Assembly (NCBI RefSeq): GCF_022682495.2
Contig: NC_071392.1
Coordinates: 76,902,097 to 76,966,096, forward strand
Direction: 5' to 3'
DNA: 64,000 nt
Origin: Desmodus rotundus
Taxonomy: Eukaryota; Chordata; Mammalia; Chiroptera; Phyllostomidae
In this document: piece after piece, positions 54,880-64,000 of the stretch
How positions within the stretch are numbered: the stretch's first letter is position 1
Layout: each line of letters begins with the position of its first letter
Made by a program: the position numbers and the translations under genes
Notes under the pieces: generated by a model
What the model was told of the DNA's origin: nothing
The model's input: only the letters and a program-made list of their open reading frames with translations
The model's database searches: none

Positions 54880-55670
54880 AACTGCCTGGAGGCAGGAGAA
54901 TGTGCACATTTGTTCTACACTCAGAGGGACTGTGACATCAGTGGTCTGCAAGTGCTTTGTGACCACGTTTATTTTCTGATGTCCTAACGCTCAGACCTAA
55001 AACTTCCCAAACCCATGTTTGTTTCAGAAGCAAAATTCAATTGGAACTATCTGTTCTTTCTTTTTCAGCAGAGCAGGCCTGTCCTCAGAGACAGCTGAAG
55101 GCCAGTCACTGTCTCTTCCTGTCTGTGTCTTCCCCACTGAGTGGCATATTGCCTGGGAGGCCCCATGGGGACTTCCAAAGCCATCAGTGAGTGACTGGCA
55201 ATAATCCTTTTCTTAAAAAAAAAAAAAAAGTAGCATTATGGGCATTCCTACGTAGTCTTCTTAAAAATGTTAATTTGCTGAAGCATCCAATGGAATAGGC
55301 CAGCATGGATGGGTCTATTGTATAACCCTGCTTGCCACCAGGGTAGAGTCAAAACAGCAGTCACACGCTAGCAGCTATGCCAGAGTTGTTCATTGAGCAT
55401 CAGTGCATGCCGACCTGAAAGGAGGAGACTGTGTTGGGAGTTCAGAATGCAACCGTGCTGTGCTGTGAGTAAATGCGAGGGTACCACCACTGATCACATC
55501 TTACACGGAGCACGTGAGTGCCAATGTGAACACAATTCTGACTCCTAAACCCAAGCACATAACCATTACCACTGGATCACCCATGTGTTCAAAGATGTGC
55601 CCTTTGAATTACTTTTCCAGGAGTGGCAATGGATTTCTGCTGAGTCACTCAGCTTTCATTTCATCCAGTG
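54880..55670. other. Unique DNA with weak exon-like segment
   Basis: 55069-55186 lies between TTCTTTCTTTTTCAG and TCA|GTGAGTGAC and is open in one frame over its 118 bp. A poly-A run (55216-55230) follows shortly after. I would not call it a gene. Confidence 0.3.
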
Positions 55671-55674
55671 ACTA

Positions 55675-55845
55675 TGAGCGTGCACTCTGGAACCAGCTTT
55701 GTCACGCACTATCTGTGTGGCTGTGGGCAGGTTACTTAAACATTCTCCAAATCTGATTCCCCAAGTGTGAAATGCCAATAATTCTACCAGCTACCCCATA
55801 AAGTTGTTATGAGGAGTCAGTGAGTATAGCCATGTATTAAAGAAC
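55675..55845 (+). repeat. MIR
   Basis: TGCACTCTGGAACCAGC, GTGTGGCTGTGGGCAGGTTA, CTTAAACATTCTCC, TAAAGTTGTTATGAGGAG. Confidence 0.8.
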
Positions 55846-55859
55846 AAAAAATCAACCAA

Positions 55860-56215
55860 GTAAATGTGAAGATCGAATTGACTTTGTTGAATAATTTATG
55901 AATCAGGTAGCATCTAGTAAGTAGAAAGATGCTCCAAGTTGCTGTACAAAAAGAAGGCTTTTATAGGCAGAAATGGGATGGGACAAGAAAATTAAAAGAG
56001 TGAATTATTTCAGGCAAAGACGTCTTCTTTTAGGGGAAGACAGGGGGTCTTATCAGGCAGATTACCTCACCAGTGCTGACTGGGAAATTCCAGATTGATT
56101 GCTTCAAAATTCCACTCCTGGGAGAGGCCACAACTGCAGTTAGGTTAGATATTAAGTCTTGGTGGAGCTTACCACAAGTGACTCCATTTTGGATCTGTTG
56201 TTTCTTTTTAACACA
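55860..56215. repeat. Possible old LTR-type repeat
   Basis: Text such as GAATTGACTTTGTTGAATAA and TTTATGAATCAGGTAGC, followed by GGCTTTTATAGGCAGAAATG, resembles a reversed ERVL-type LTR. Not certain; noncoding. Confidence 0.35.
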
Positions 56216-56830
56216 TATAAAGAGCTGAAGATATTGCCTGGCTCATATTGTGTATCAGTGTTAGCTATTTTCATTCATTCATTCATCTAATATTAATTTT
56301 AAAATCTCTGCTCTGGACTGCTAGGTATTGAGAAATAAAGACAAATAAGACACAGTGTGTGCCCCCAGTGGGCTTACACTCTATATTATAAGCTTGCATT
56401 TTATTTCTCTTTTTTACCTAGCACAAGTTGGGAGGTACACAGTAAATGTTTTTGAATGTGTGATTGCACTAGGAAAATGGAAAATATACTGAAAATTTCA
56501 ATTAGAATGATATATTTAACAATACCTGGCACATAGTAGGTGCCTGGCACCATATAAGCATTATTAACTATTTTAATTATTAATTTAGTAAAATAAATGC
56601 CGAGACTGAGTGTGCAGACTGGAAGTTGGGGGTGAGGAGGTGGAGGTGCACTCAGGGAAGCCTTCCAAGAGGCAGTATCATTCAGCTTAGTTTTGATCAG
56701 CGAGTGGGCGTTAGCCAGTAAGAGAAGAGGGCTAAGTGCGTTCCAGGAAGAAGGAACATTGTGTGCAGAGCTAGAGAGGCGTGAAAAAGCACAATACATT
56801 CAGGGAGCTCTGAGTAGGGAAGTACAACTG
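56216..56830. repeat. MIR and L2 fragments
   Basis: MIR sense pieces at 56216-56280 and 56500-56600 (CCTGGCACATAGTAGGTGCC); L2 antisense at 56290-56400 and 56600-56830 (AGGGAAGCCTTCCAAGAGGC, GTTCCAGGAAGAAGGAAC). Confidence 0.6.
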
Positions 56831-56834
56831 GAGC

Positions 56835-57168
56835 TCCGTCCTCTTTGTGACATACAGCGTATTTGAGGTTAGAGGCTGTGAAATGAAACAAAACAAACGC
56901 GACATTGTGTCACCCTAGCTTTTAGCATTAACTAAATACCCAGTCGTGGACTCAGTCACTAGGGACTTTTAAGTTGCTCAGTATAACACTTGCCCTGTAG
57001 AAATGCTGTTAGTTGCTCTGAGGTCAGCCCCTTCTGGTCTTCTGATAGAGGAAGTAAATTCACTGAGTTTACCTATTTTTTCAAAGTAATTGGGTTGAAT
57101 TACAAGAAGGTTGATGGGATCATAGAATAGATGAAGATGTTTTTGCATAGTAATGTCAAATTCTCTAG
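56835..57168. other. No gene or repeat recognised
   Basis: About 330 bp unassigned. Confidence 0.4.
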
Positions 57169-57170
57169 AT

Positions 57171-57395
57171 CAAGAGTTAGCAAACTATGACTTGGGGGCC
57201 AAATCCCATCCACCACCTATTTTTATAATGATGATTTTTTAGAACACTGCCATGCCCACTTAGTAATATGTAAGTCTAGCATTGCTTTGTCAGTACAACA
57301 GCAGAGCTGAGTAGTTGTGACAGAGGCTGTGTGGCCTGCAAAGCCTAATATTTACTTGCTGGCTCTTCACAGAAAATGTTTGCCAATACTGCTCG
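57171..57395 (+). mobile_element. MER3-like hAT-Charlie element
   Basis: CAAGAGTTAGCAAACTATGA, GGGGGCCAAATCCCATCC, GAGCTGAGTAGTTGTGACAG, GTGTGGCCTGCAAAGCC and AATGTTTGCCAATACTG. Same family as 2945-3565, in the other orientation. Flanks CTCTAGAT/CTCGAGAG could be a decayed 8-bp duplication. Confidence 0.8.
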
Positions 57396-57675
57396 AGAGT
57401 CATCTCTTCTAATCTAATGACAAGTAAAAACCACCTAAATATTTAAGACAGGGGATTGATTTACAAGTAGTTTAGAACCAAAGTGGCAAACAATAGGTTA
57501 TTAATTTTTAAAAAATTTACTACCAAGGAGAGAGAAGATTGCAAATATGTTAGCCATAAAAGGTGCAATAAACAAGAATAATGAATGAACACAGATCCTG
57601 TGATTGGCTTTCAGATTTGACTCTGAGCTTCCTGTCAGTTAGAAAAAAAGGGGGGAGGGTGGGGAAGCGGTCATC

Positions 57676-58215
57676 TGTATTAGTTACCTATTGCTTCATA
57701 ACAAGCCACCTTAAAAGTTAGTGGCTTAAAATAGCTACCATTTATTACTTCTCATGAGACTGTGCATTGGCTGCGTGGTTCTGCTAATCTGGGCTGGGCC
57801 GCGCTGATCTTGGTGGGCTTGCTCATGTATCTGTGGTCAGCTGGCATGTGAACTCTGGAGTGACTAGTCTGGATGGCCCATTTCCACTCCACGTGGTCTC
57901 TCACCCACCCTCTAGCAGGCTAGCTGGGCTTGTTCACATGGCAGAAGCAGCTTCCAAGACAGAAAGTAGAAGCATACACTTGAGGTTTAGGCTTGGAACT
58001 GGCCCATTGTTGATTCTGTTGCAGTCTAGTGGCCAAAACAAACCAAAAGGCCAGCCTAGATTCGGTGGCCTAGGTGGAGAAATAGACTCTAACTTGGGAG
58101 GAGCTGCAAAGTCACATTATAAGGGGCAGGGAAATAGGAGGGAGAGAATTGGAGCCGTGATTGAAATCAATCAGTCAGCATCTAAAACAGCATGTATTCC
58201 AACCACAAATTTCTC
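57676..58215. repeat. MaLR/MLT1-like LTR, tentative
   Basis: TATTAGTTACCTATTGCTTC, AGTTAGTGGCTTAAAATAGC, CATTTATTACTTCTCATG, GGTTCTGCTAATCTGGGC. The start is typical of reversed MaLR-type LTRs; the rest is less clear. Noncoding and old. Confidence 0.5.
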
Positions 58216-58219
58216 TTAA

Positions 58220-58600
58220 AAAGTCTTCTCTGTGGTCTCAAGTGCAGAGGAATGGTCCTCATACATCTATTCAGCACGCCCTACAGATATGAATCATCAT
58301 TGTCTTCAACTAAGAGGACCAATATCCGCTAGCTAATGACACGTGCGGAGGAGGAATGGAAAGAAGCCTGTCAGGAATGTGGTGCATATCATATGAGACC
58401 CAGACCCACATAAAAATGTCACCTTCATCGTGGAATCAGATTCAGATTTAATGATTAAAGGGATGAGGAAAACTTGTCACAGGAGTTACCAATGACTAAA
58501 TAAATGTTAGCCTTTGAGACTAGAGCCTAAATAGACCTACAACGTTCTTGCTGACCATTCCCACTCTTCTTGACTTCCATTGTTAGGTGGCATTAAAACT
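58220..58600. other. No gene or repeat recognised
   Basis: About 380 bp unassigned. Confidence 0.4.
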
Positions 58601-58610
58601 GGTCACTGTA

Positions 58611-58930
58611 GCCCTCACTGGGTGGCTCAGTTGGTCAGAGTATTGTCCCGTCCCGGGGGTGTCTAACCCGCAGTCCAACACAAAATTGTAAACAGTACTT
58701 AGAACGTTATGAGAGTTGTTTGTTTTCATTAGTGTTTGTGTATTTAATGCGTGGCCCAAGACAACTCTTCTTCTTCCAGTGTGGCCCAGAGACACCAAAA
58801 AGTTGGACACTCCTGCCCATACCTGAAAAGATTGTGGGTTCGATTCCTGGTCAGGGCACATACCTAGGTTGCAGGTTTAATCCCTGGTCGGGATGCATAC
58901 TGGAGACAACTGATTGATGTTTCTCACTCA

Positions 58931-58962
<32 letters not shown>

Positions 58963-59049
58963 TTCTCTCTCTCTCCCCCTTCCTCTCTCTAAAATCAATA
59001 AATACCCTCAGGTAAGGATTTAAAAAATAAAATTAAAAATTAAAAAAAT
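58611..59049 (+). mobile_element. Ves SINE interrupted by a hAT
   Basis: Head GCCCTCACTGGGTGGCTCAG at 58611; then the hAT 58654-58815; then GATTGTGGGTTCGATTCCTG, AGGTTTAATCCCTGGTCG, a (TC)n run at 58928-58977 and CAATAAATACCCTCAGG tail. Target duplications GGTCACTGTA (58601-58610) and GGCCACTGTA (59051-59060). Confidence 0.93.
58654..58815. mobile_element. MER30-like hAT inside the Ves SINE
   Basis: Left CGGGGGTGTCTAACCCGC, middle AACACAAAATTGTAAACAGT, right ACCAAAAAGTTGGACACTCC. Flanks CCCGTCCC and CCCATACC agree at 6 of 8 positions, fitting an 8-bp hAT duplication. Confidence 0.88.
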
Positions 59050-59061
59050 TGGCCACTGTAT

Positions 59062-60704
59062 TCAAAGATGACACTGCTAACTATGGCTATGGATGTAATT
59101 GAAAAGCAGAGAATACTCTTTTGAAAACTCACTTGCCATGTGCTGATTTTTAAAAATTTATTGCTAGGATATCTTCCTTATTACCAAACTTGCCTCAATA
59201 AATAATGTTAAGAATAAATAGCAATAGTGATTTCAGAAATCTTCCTTAACTATTCTTTTCCTGGAATCACGGGCCGCCAGTAGGAAGAGAATAAACATAG
59301 GTAACCCTTGAGCCTTCGAGTCATTCAGAATCCCCCAAAACTCCAAAAAAAAAAAAAAAAAGCAAAACACTAAAAATGAAAACAAAACTCCCAAACCACT
59401 CAGACAGGCCATACGGCCTCGATTTGAGAACAGTGCCTCTGTCCCGGAGCCAATCAGGGTGCTTTGACTTGTTTGCAAGAAGCCGATGCCTTTGTACACT
59501 TGGTCCTCCGTGGAGCTGCCACCATCAGGCTTCTGTAGTGGCAGTGGTAGCGCATGGGGATGAACAGGACAGAATTTAGGGAACTATTAGATGCCTGTTG
59601 GCTCAGACATCAGGACCAGCTGTGAATGAAAACATATTTCAACTTAGACACAGGGAAAAGGAACTGAGCTGTTGATATCACTGAAGAGGTGGAGGCAAAC
59701 CTTCGGGATATTTGCAGATGATAGTTTCTGGGAGGGTCAGAGAAGACAAGGCTGTGTCAGAAAAAACAAACGAAGCTTCCAACATTAGGGTGCAGAAAAT
59801 CAGAAGTTAACCTTTGGGTAGGTCACATAAAAGTTAAAGGATATATATAAAATTCCTGGCCAAGTACTTAGAAGGGTAGTCCTCAATAAGTGTTGTTTCC
59901 TCCCCTCTCTCTGCATCTCCCACCTACTTTAAGGATTCCTTAAAAAACAAAAAACCTGCCAGCCAGCTGCCACTGGAAAGATGTCAGTTAGGATAAGCTG
60001 CTGATTGTGCAAACTATCAATAAAAGTCCCACTCAGGTGGGTGGAGCAGGGCATGTCACCTCTCCATCCCCTCTCCTCATCGCAGCTTGGAGGCAGCACA
60101 AAGACATTCTTTCCCTCCTGCAGAGTGTGTGTGTTCTCTCAGACCTACCTTGGCATTCCTTGATGTCTTACAGGAGCAGATGACCCCAGCTGAGCAAGAC
60201 AGTCAGCAGAACAGCAGCCCTTGATGCTGCAATTGGAAATTTCCATTCTTTGCTTGCAGCTCTGGAAAAAAAAAAAAAAAATCTGAAGAGCCCAGGAGCT
60301 GGGAAATTTCCACGATGGAAAATTTTAACATATTCTTTAGCTCTAAACTATGCAGGTTTATAGAGACTATTTTTTTCTTTTGGTAATTTTCTTCTTTAAC
60401 AATAATTTATGAAGATGGTATCACTACAGCTGTGGGAATAAGGAGAGCAAGATGACTTGGAGGGGAATGGGTATGGTTTGGCTGGTGGGAGCCTGAGCCA
60501 TATACATGTTTGACCACCTGAGCCAGAGAAATGCAGATCACTGCAAGACCCACAAGCTGGGAACTCATCCAGATGGAAATAGTTTGCCCAGGAGCACTGC
60601 AGGGGAATCTGTGCGAGAGAAGTGGAAAGTGGATGGATACAACTTGGGACCAGGAGGATGGTGAGGTCTGTTGCTAGAAAAAGAGATCTCAGGCAGATTC
60701 CTTC
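59062..60704. other. Unique DNA, 1.6 kb
   Basis: Poly-A runs at about 59345-59362 and 60264-60281; a small MIR-like scrap near 59870-59905. No exon recognised. Confidence 0.45.
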
Positions 60705-60706
60705 CA

Positions 60707-60925
60707 CCACTGCTTCTTAAACCTAAATGTGCACACAGATCACCTGGGAATCTTGTTAAGATATAGACTCAGATTCAGTGGGTCTGGGGTGGGCCTGAGA
60801 CTCTGTTTCTTCCCCCCGCCCCACTTTTACTGAATTTACTGGAATGGTACTGGTTAGACTCTGTGTTTCTAACTGGCTCCCAGGTGATACTGATGCTGCC
60901 CTGCTAAGGACCACGCTGTGAGCAG
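60707..60925 (+). mobile_element. MER20-like hAT element
   Basis: CACTGCTTCTTAAACCTAAA, GATCACCTGGGAATCTTGTT, GATTCAGTGGGTCTGGGGTG and CTCCCAGGTGATACTGATGC. A short extra segment (about 60806-60862), flanked by GACTCTGT repeats, interrupts it. Confidence 0.8.
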
Positions 60926-60929
60926 CCAG

Positions 60930-61860
60930 GCCATACACAACAGGTCCTCCTCCTGAGGAGGATGACTTGCCTTCCATAGCAAAACACAGTCGAAGGGCAA
61001 AGACCAGCGGGAGAAGAGCTCCCTTGGGGTTGTTTTCTCAGGTACCAAAGCTGAGGTCTCAGAGTAGAACTGAATGTCTTTTGACAAGATGCTCCACGCA
61101 AATCTGGTTAAAGTGGATCTTTTGAAATGTGGGGATGCAAATAGTTACCAGAAGCCTGCCCAGAGACAAATGGGTGGTTTCTAGAACACAGTGCCTTTGC
61201 AGAGGAACCCCTATAACAAGTTGATGGAGATACCCAAACTGGTCCTCTGTCCTGGGTGACTGTCCAGTATTGGGGCATGTGGGGTGAAACCCCAATGAAA
61301 TAGCTCCGATGACTGAGGGAAGACTGTTGGCAAGAATGGTATAAAGGAGAAAAGGAAAATAAATTACTTCCCAGCCAGGATAGTTGTCTCACTTTTATCG
61401 AAATAAAAAAGCAATAGGAGAATTTTCTATTTCCTTAACAGCTATCTCACCTTTGTGCTACCTATTTGAGAAGGAGTGAGAGAGGTATCAAAATCTGTGG
61501 CATCTTTATTCCACAGTGTTACCTCCAATTGATCTGTAATGTATCTGCTGTGTATATCTTTAAAGCAACATTTGTCTTATTTTTCATTTTCCATTCAATT
61601 GAGTTTTGGATGGGTTATTACCACTTACTTTTCAAATTAAAGTATACAGAGGAGCATATGGGGAAAAAGGAGGAGGGAAATTACTAGCGTGAAAATGGAC
61701 TGAAATCAGAGTGTAACAAGCATGAAATAACTTTTATAATATAATAAAAAGTATTAAAGTAATGTTAAAAGTAAATAACTATCATAATATCCTAACATCT
61801 ACATAATATTTTAAAATTCTAAAGGGCTTACGGCATTAAGGATTTGGGCTTTGAGAAACT
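60930..61860. other. No gene or repeat recognised
   Basis: About 930 bp of unique DNA. Confidence 0.45.
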
Positions 61861-61864
61861 GGTT

Positions 61865-62140
61865 GATGTCTTCTCTTTCAAAAAATCAACAAAAGAAAAA
61901 AAGCAAACAAAATATAACCAGAGACATTGTAACAATAGCCAGAGGGGAGTGGGGCTGGGATAGTGCGGAGAGGGGTCCATAGGAGCTACTATAAAGGCCA
62001 CAAGGACAAAATCAAGGGGGAGGGGAGAGGTGGGGGAGGGAGGTGGGACTGGCTGGGGTGGGGTACCCTCTACCACCCCAGAGGTGGGGAGAAAATGCAG
62101 GCAATTATAACTGAATAAAAATAAATTAATTAATTAAAAA
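61865..62140 (+). repeat. L1 3' UTR with G-rich tract
   Basis: ACTATAAAGGCCACAAGGAC, then G-runs at 62016-62063, then GCAGGCAATTATAACTGAAT and an A-rich tail. Ending and layout match the other bat-type L1 3' ends here. Confidence 0.8.
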
Positions 62141-62369
62141 AAATCTTCACTGTGGGGTAAGGTATGATTCAGCATTGAAATGAACTTCCTGATTATTTAA
62201 GTAAAAGACATCAATTTGATCTTTTTCTTACTATAGGTCTCAGTGAGCAATTATTCACCTAAGAATCATCTTAAAACTTACAGCCAATGAAATAGAATTC
62301 CTTTGATTCATCTAAAGTCATATCTTTTTAATAATAAACATAATAGTTATACAATTTAACATTATGAAG

Positions 62370-62500
62370 CATTTATAACAGGTGAGATGCTTAATCCTTG
62401 CAACATGTTTATAAGATAGGTACCACAATTATATAAATGAGAAACTGGAATTTTGAGAACTTAAGTGAACTGCCTGGGATCCATACATTTTGGCCAAGCA
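62370..62500 (-). repeat. MIR fragment
   Basis: AGATAGGTACCACAATTATA, AATGAGAAACTGGAATTTTG, AACTTAAGTGAACTGCCTG. Confidence 0.6.
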
Positions 62501-62504
62501 GGGA

Positions 62505-63265
62505 ATAACTTTCTTTGACCAGCCTCACTTTCTCTAGCGCTCTTTCCAAATGCCACAGCTACATCTCAGCTTCATTTCCCTCACCCCAGACAGATGGATA
62601 GACACTCCTCCTCAAGTGTAACAACTTCACAAAACTCAATTCAAATACTGAATGTGGTGTTGGTTGCTTACAGCCGCTATTGCTCTAGCAGTGCAGTAAA
62701 TCCAGGAAAATGCTTTTGAAGAGCTCATTAAAAACTGCTAAAATAAAGTCTTAGAAACAGGTGCATTCGTTAGCTGGAATGCAGACGATTATGTTAATAT
62801 TGAATTCAGGTGACAAATTTAAAGCCATCAAAATCATGGAGGATAAAAGGATTTTCAAAGTTAAAGGTAACTTCTTCCTTTGTAGGGCTCTTTGCTCTGT
62901 TAAGCATGTGATTGCCTTTACAGCTGTCAACACGGGGACCTCCAATGTGAACACACAAAAACAAAGTCGATATTGCACTATCATATCTCCTTCATAAATT
63001 CATGGGTCTCTATTCAGGAAGAGAAAGGTAAGGAATTGCCTGCAAACCTAGTGCTATTTTCTAAGTAGGAAAGCTGGCACCTCATTTACAATTGATTGTC
63101 AGATTGCATCCTAGGGTAGAGGAGACAGTTAAAGAAGGTGGGTAAGATATGTGGACAGTGATTCCAGGTTTGGATAAGACGGAGCAACAGCTGTTTAATT
63201 TTGTCCCTTTTTTTCTCATCTTGAAGAAATAGTGAGCATGAAATATATATGTGACCACAAATATA
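62505..63265. other. No gene or repeat recognised
   Basis: About 760 bp of unique DNA. Confidence 0.45.
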
Positions 63266-63269
63266 TATT

Positions 63270-63400
63270 TAGGGGGCTATACACCAGAACGTTAACAACA
63301 GTTATGCCAGAATGATTTTGATTTTTTCTTTGGGAAGTATTTTTGTATTTGTCAAATTTTCTACAATGAATATGTGTTACTTAGTAAATTTTAAAATTAT
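63270..63400 (+). repeat. Old L1M 3' end
   Basis: CCAGAACGTTAACAACAGTT, TTTTCTACAATGAATATGTG and TTACTTAGTAAATTTTAAAA are L1M 3' UTR text. Confidence 0.6.
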
Positions 63401-63404
63401 TAAA

Positions 63405-64000
63405 AATTATTATGGAGCAATTAGCCTCTATACATTTAGTTGCTTACCCTACAAATTTGGATTACTATTTAATTGCCTAGCACATGGGAGCTGGCTGAGA
63501 TGTTTCCCCAAAATCCTTTCATCTCAAATCCAGGATGTCTGTGGAAATACTGATTCCTCCTTTCAGAAGAAAATATTTTTTTTAAACGAGGACTAAGTAT
63601 CCAGCCAGCTTATAAACAATTATTTTTGAGGTGTTGTTATTCAGCACCTCAATCAAGTGGGCATTCACCAAAGTGAATACATCTGCCACCTGCAAAGGGA
63701 AAAAAAGACTTCGCAGCCTTTTAAGGCAAATTAACTTTATTTTTAATATTTTAGTTACTCTGGGAAGAATTTGAGAACAAATACTTGACTCACTGATTTT
63801 TTTTCAAATGGAGTGCTACGATGATTACATTACTGATTGCAAGATATAAATAATGAAGCTGCTATAGACTCGAACACACACACGTACAGAGCATGTTTAC
63901 GCATGCTCATGTGTGTGTGTTGGGCTAGATAGCTTGAAATTAAGTGGAAAGACTACTTGTACAGTGTATTAGTCCTATTTTTGCCTTCCTTCCTCTGTGA
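63405..64000. other. No gene or repeat recognised
   Basis: About 595 bp, AT-rich; short (TG)n near 63910-63921. Confidence 0.45.

Noticed and set aside
56401..56799. 132-codon open frame on the minus strand
   Set aside because: Covers MIR and L2 fragments.
57833..58219. 128-codon open frame on the plus strand
   Set aside because: Lies in an old LTR-like repeat; no recognised protein and no context.

Overview
The window is mammalian intergenic or intronic DNA, very probably from a bat. The main evidence is fourteen copies of a tRNA-derived SINE with the bat Ves layout: a GGCCCTGGCTGG-type head, a GGTTCGATCCC-type B box, a CAATGTGTGGTTGCCTC or TCTCTCTC body, and an AAATAAATAAAATCTTT or CTCACCTGAGG tail. 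Bat-type L1 3' ends and LINE-1-derived half-L1 (HAL1) elements agree with this. The tails look more like non-vespertilionid Yangochiroptera, but I cannot name a species. I found no recognisable protein-coding exon of a known gene, no CpG island, no rRNA and no functional tRNA. The open frames of 60-160 codons in the window are chance or antisense readings of repeats.

Layout. 1-5.6 kb: old L1 and L2 pieces, one L1 with a twin-priming inversion, and a MER3-like hAT split by a Ves SINE. 5.64-8.14 kb: a minus-strand HAL1 insertion with 18-bp target site duplications; it carries about 280 bp of foreign 3' sequence (a probable 3' transduction) and an internal Ves SINE. 8.9-13.7 kb: an MLT1-type LTR, an old L1, MIRs and three SINEs. 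13.7-15.2 kb: two L2 copies in opposite orientation sharing about 210-bp inverted arms. 17.6-22.5 kb: a second HAL1, on the plus strand, inserted inside an L2; two exon-like segments with good splice sites lie on either side of it. 22.5-34 kb: mostly unique AT-rich DNA with MIR and L2. 34.5-41.8 kb: a head-to-head SINE pair, an internally deleted DD34D mariner, L2 fragments in both orientations, and the youngest-looking L1 3' end. 42-64 kb: unique DNA, MIR/L2, several L1 3' ends with G-rich tracts, a hairpin MITE, MER30-like hATs (one inside a Ves SINE), MER3-like and MER20-like hATs and LTR-like fragments.

The mobile elements form a layered record: L2/MIR, then old L1M, MLT1 and hAT, then HAL1, mariner and L1, then Ves SINEs, then at least one hAT inside a SINE. 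The most notable point is the pair of near-full-length HAL1 copies. They share a stop codon at the same place in ORF1, and one has target site duplications that enclose non-HAL1 3' sequence. Repeat family names come from remembered consensus sequences and need a RepeatMasker run; all identity figures are by-eye estimates.
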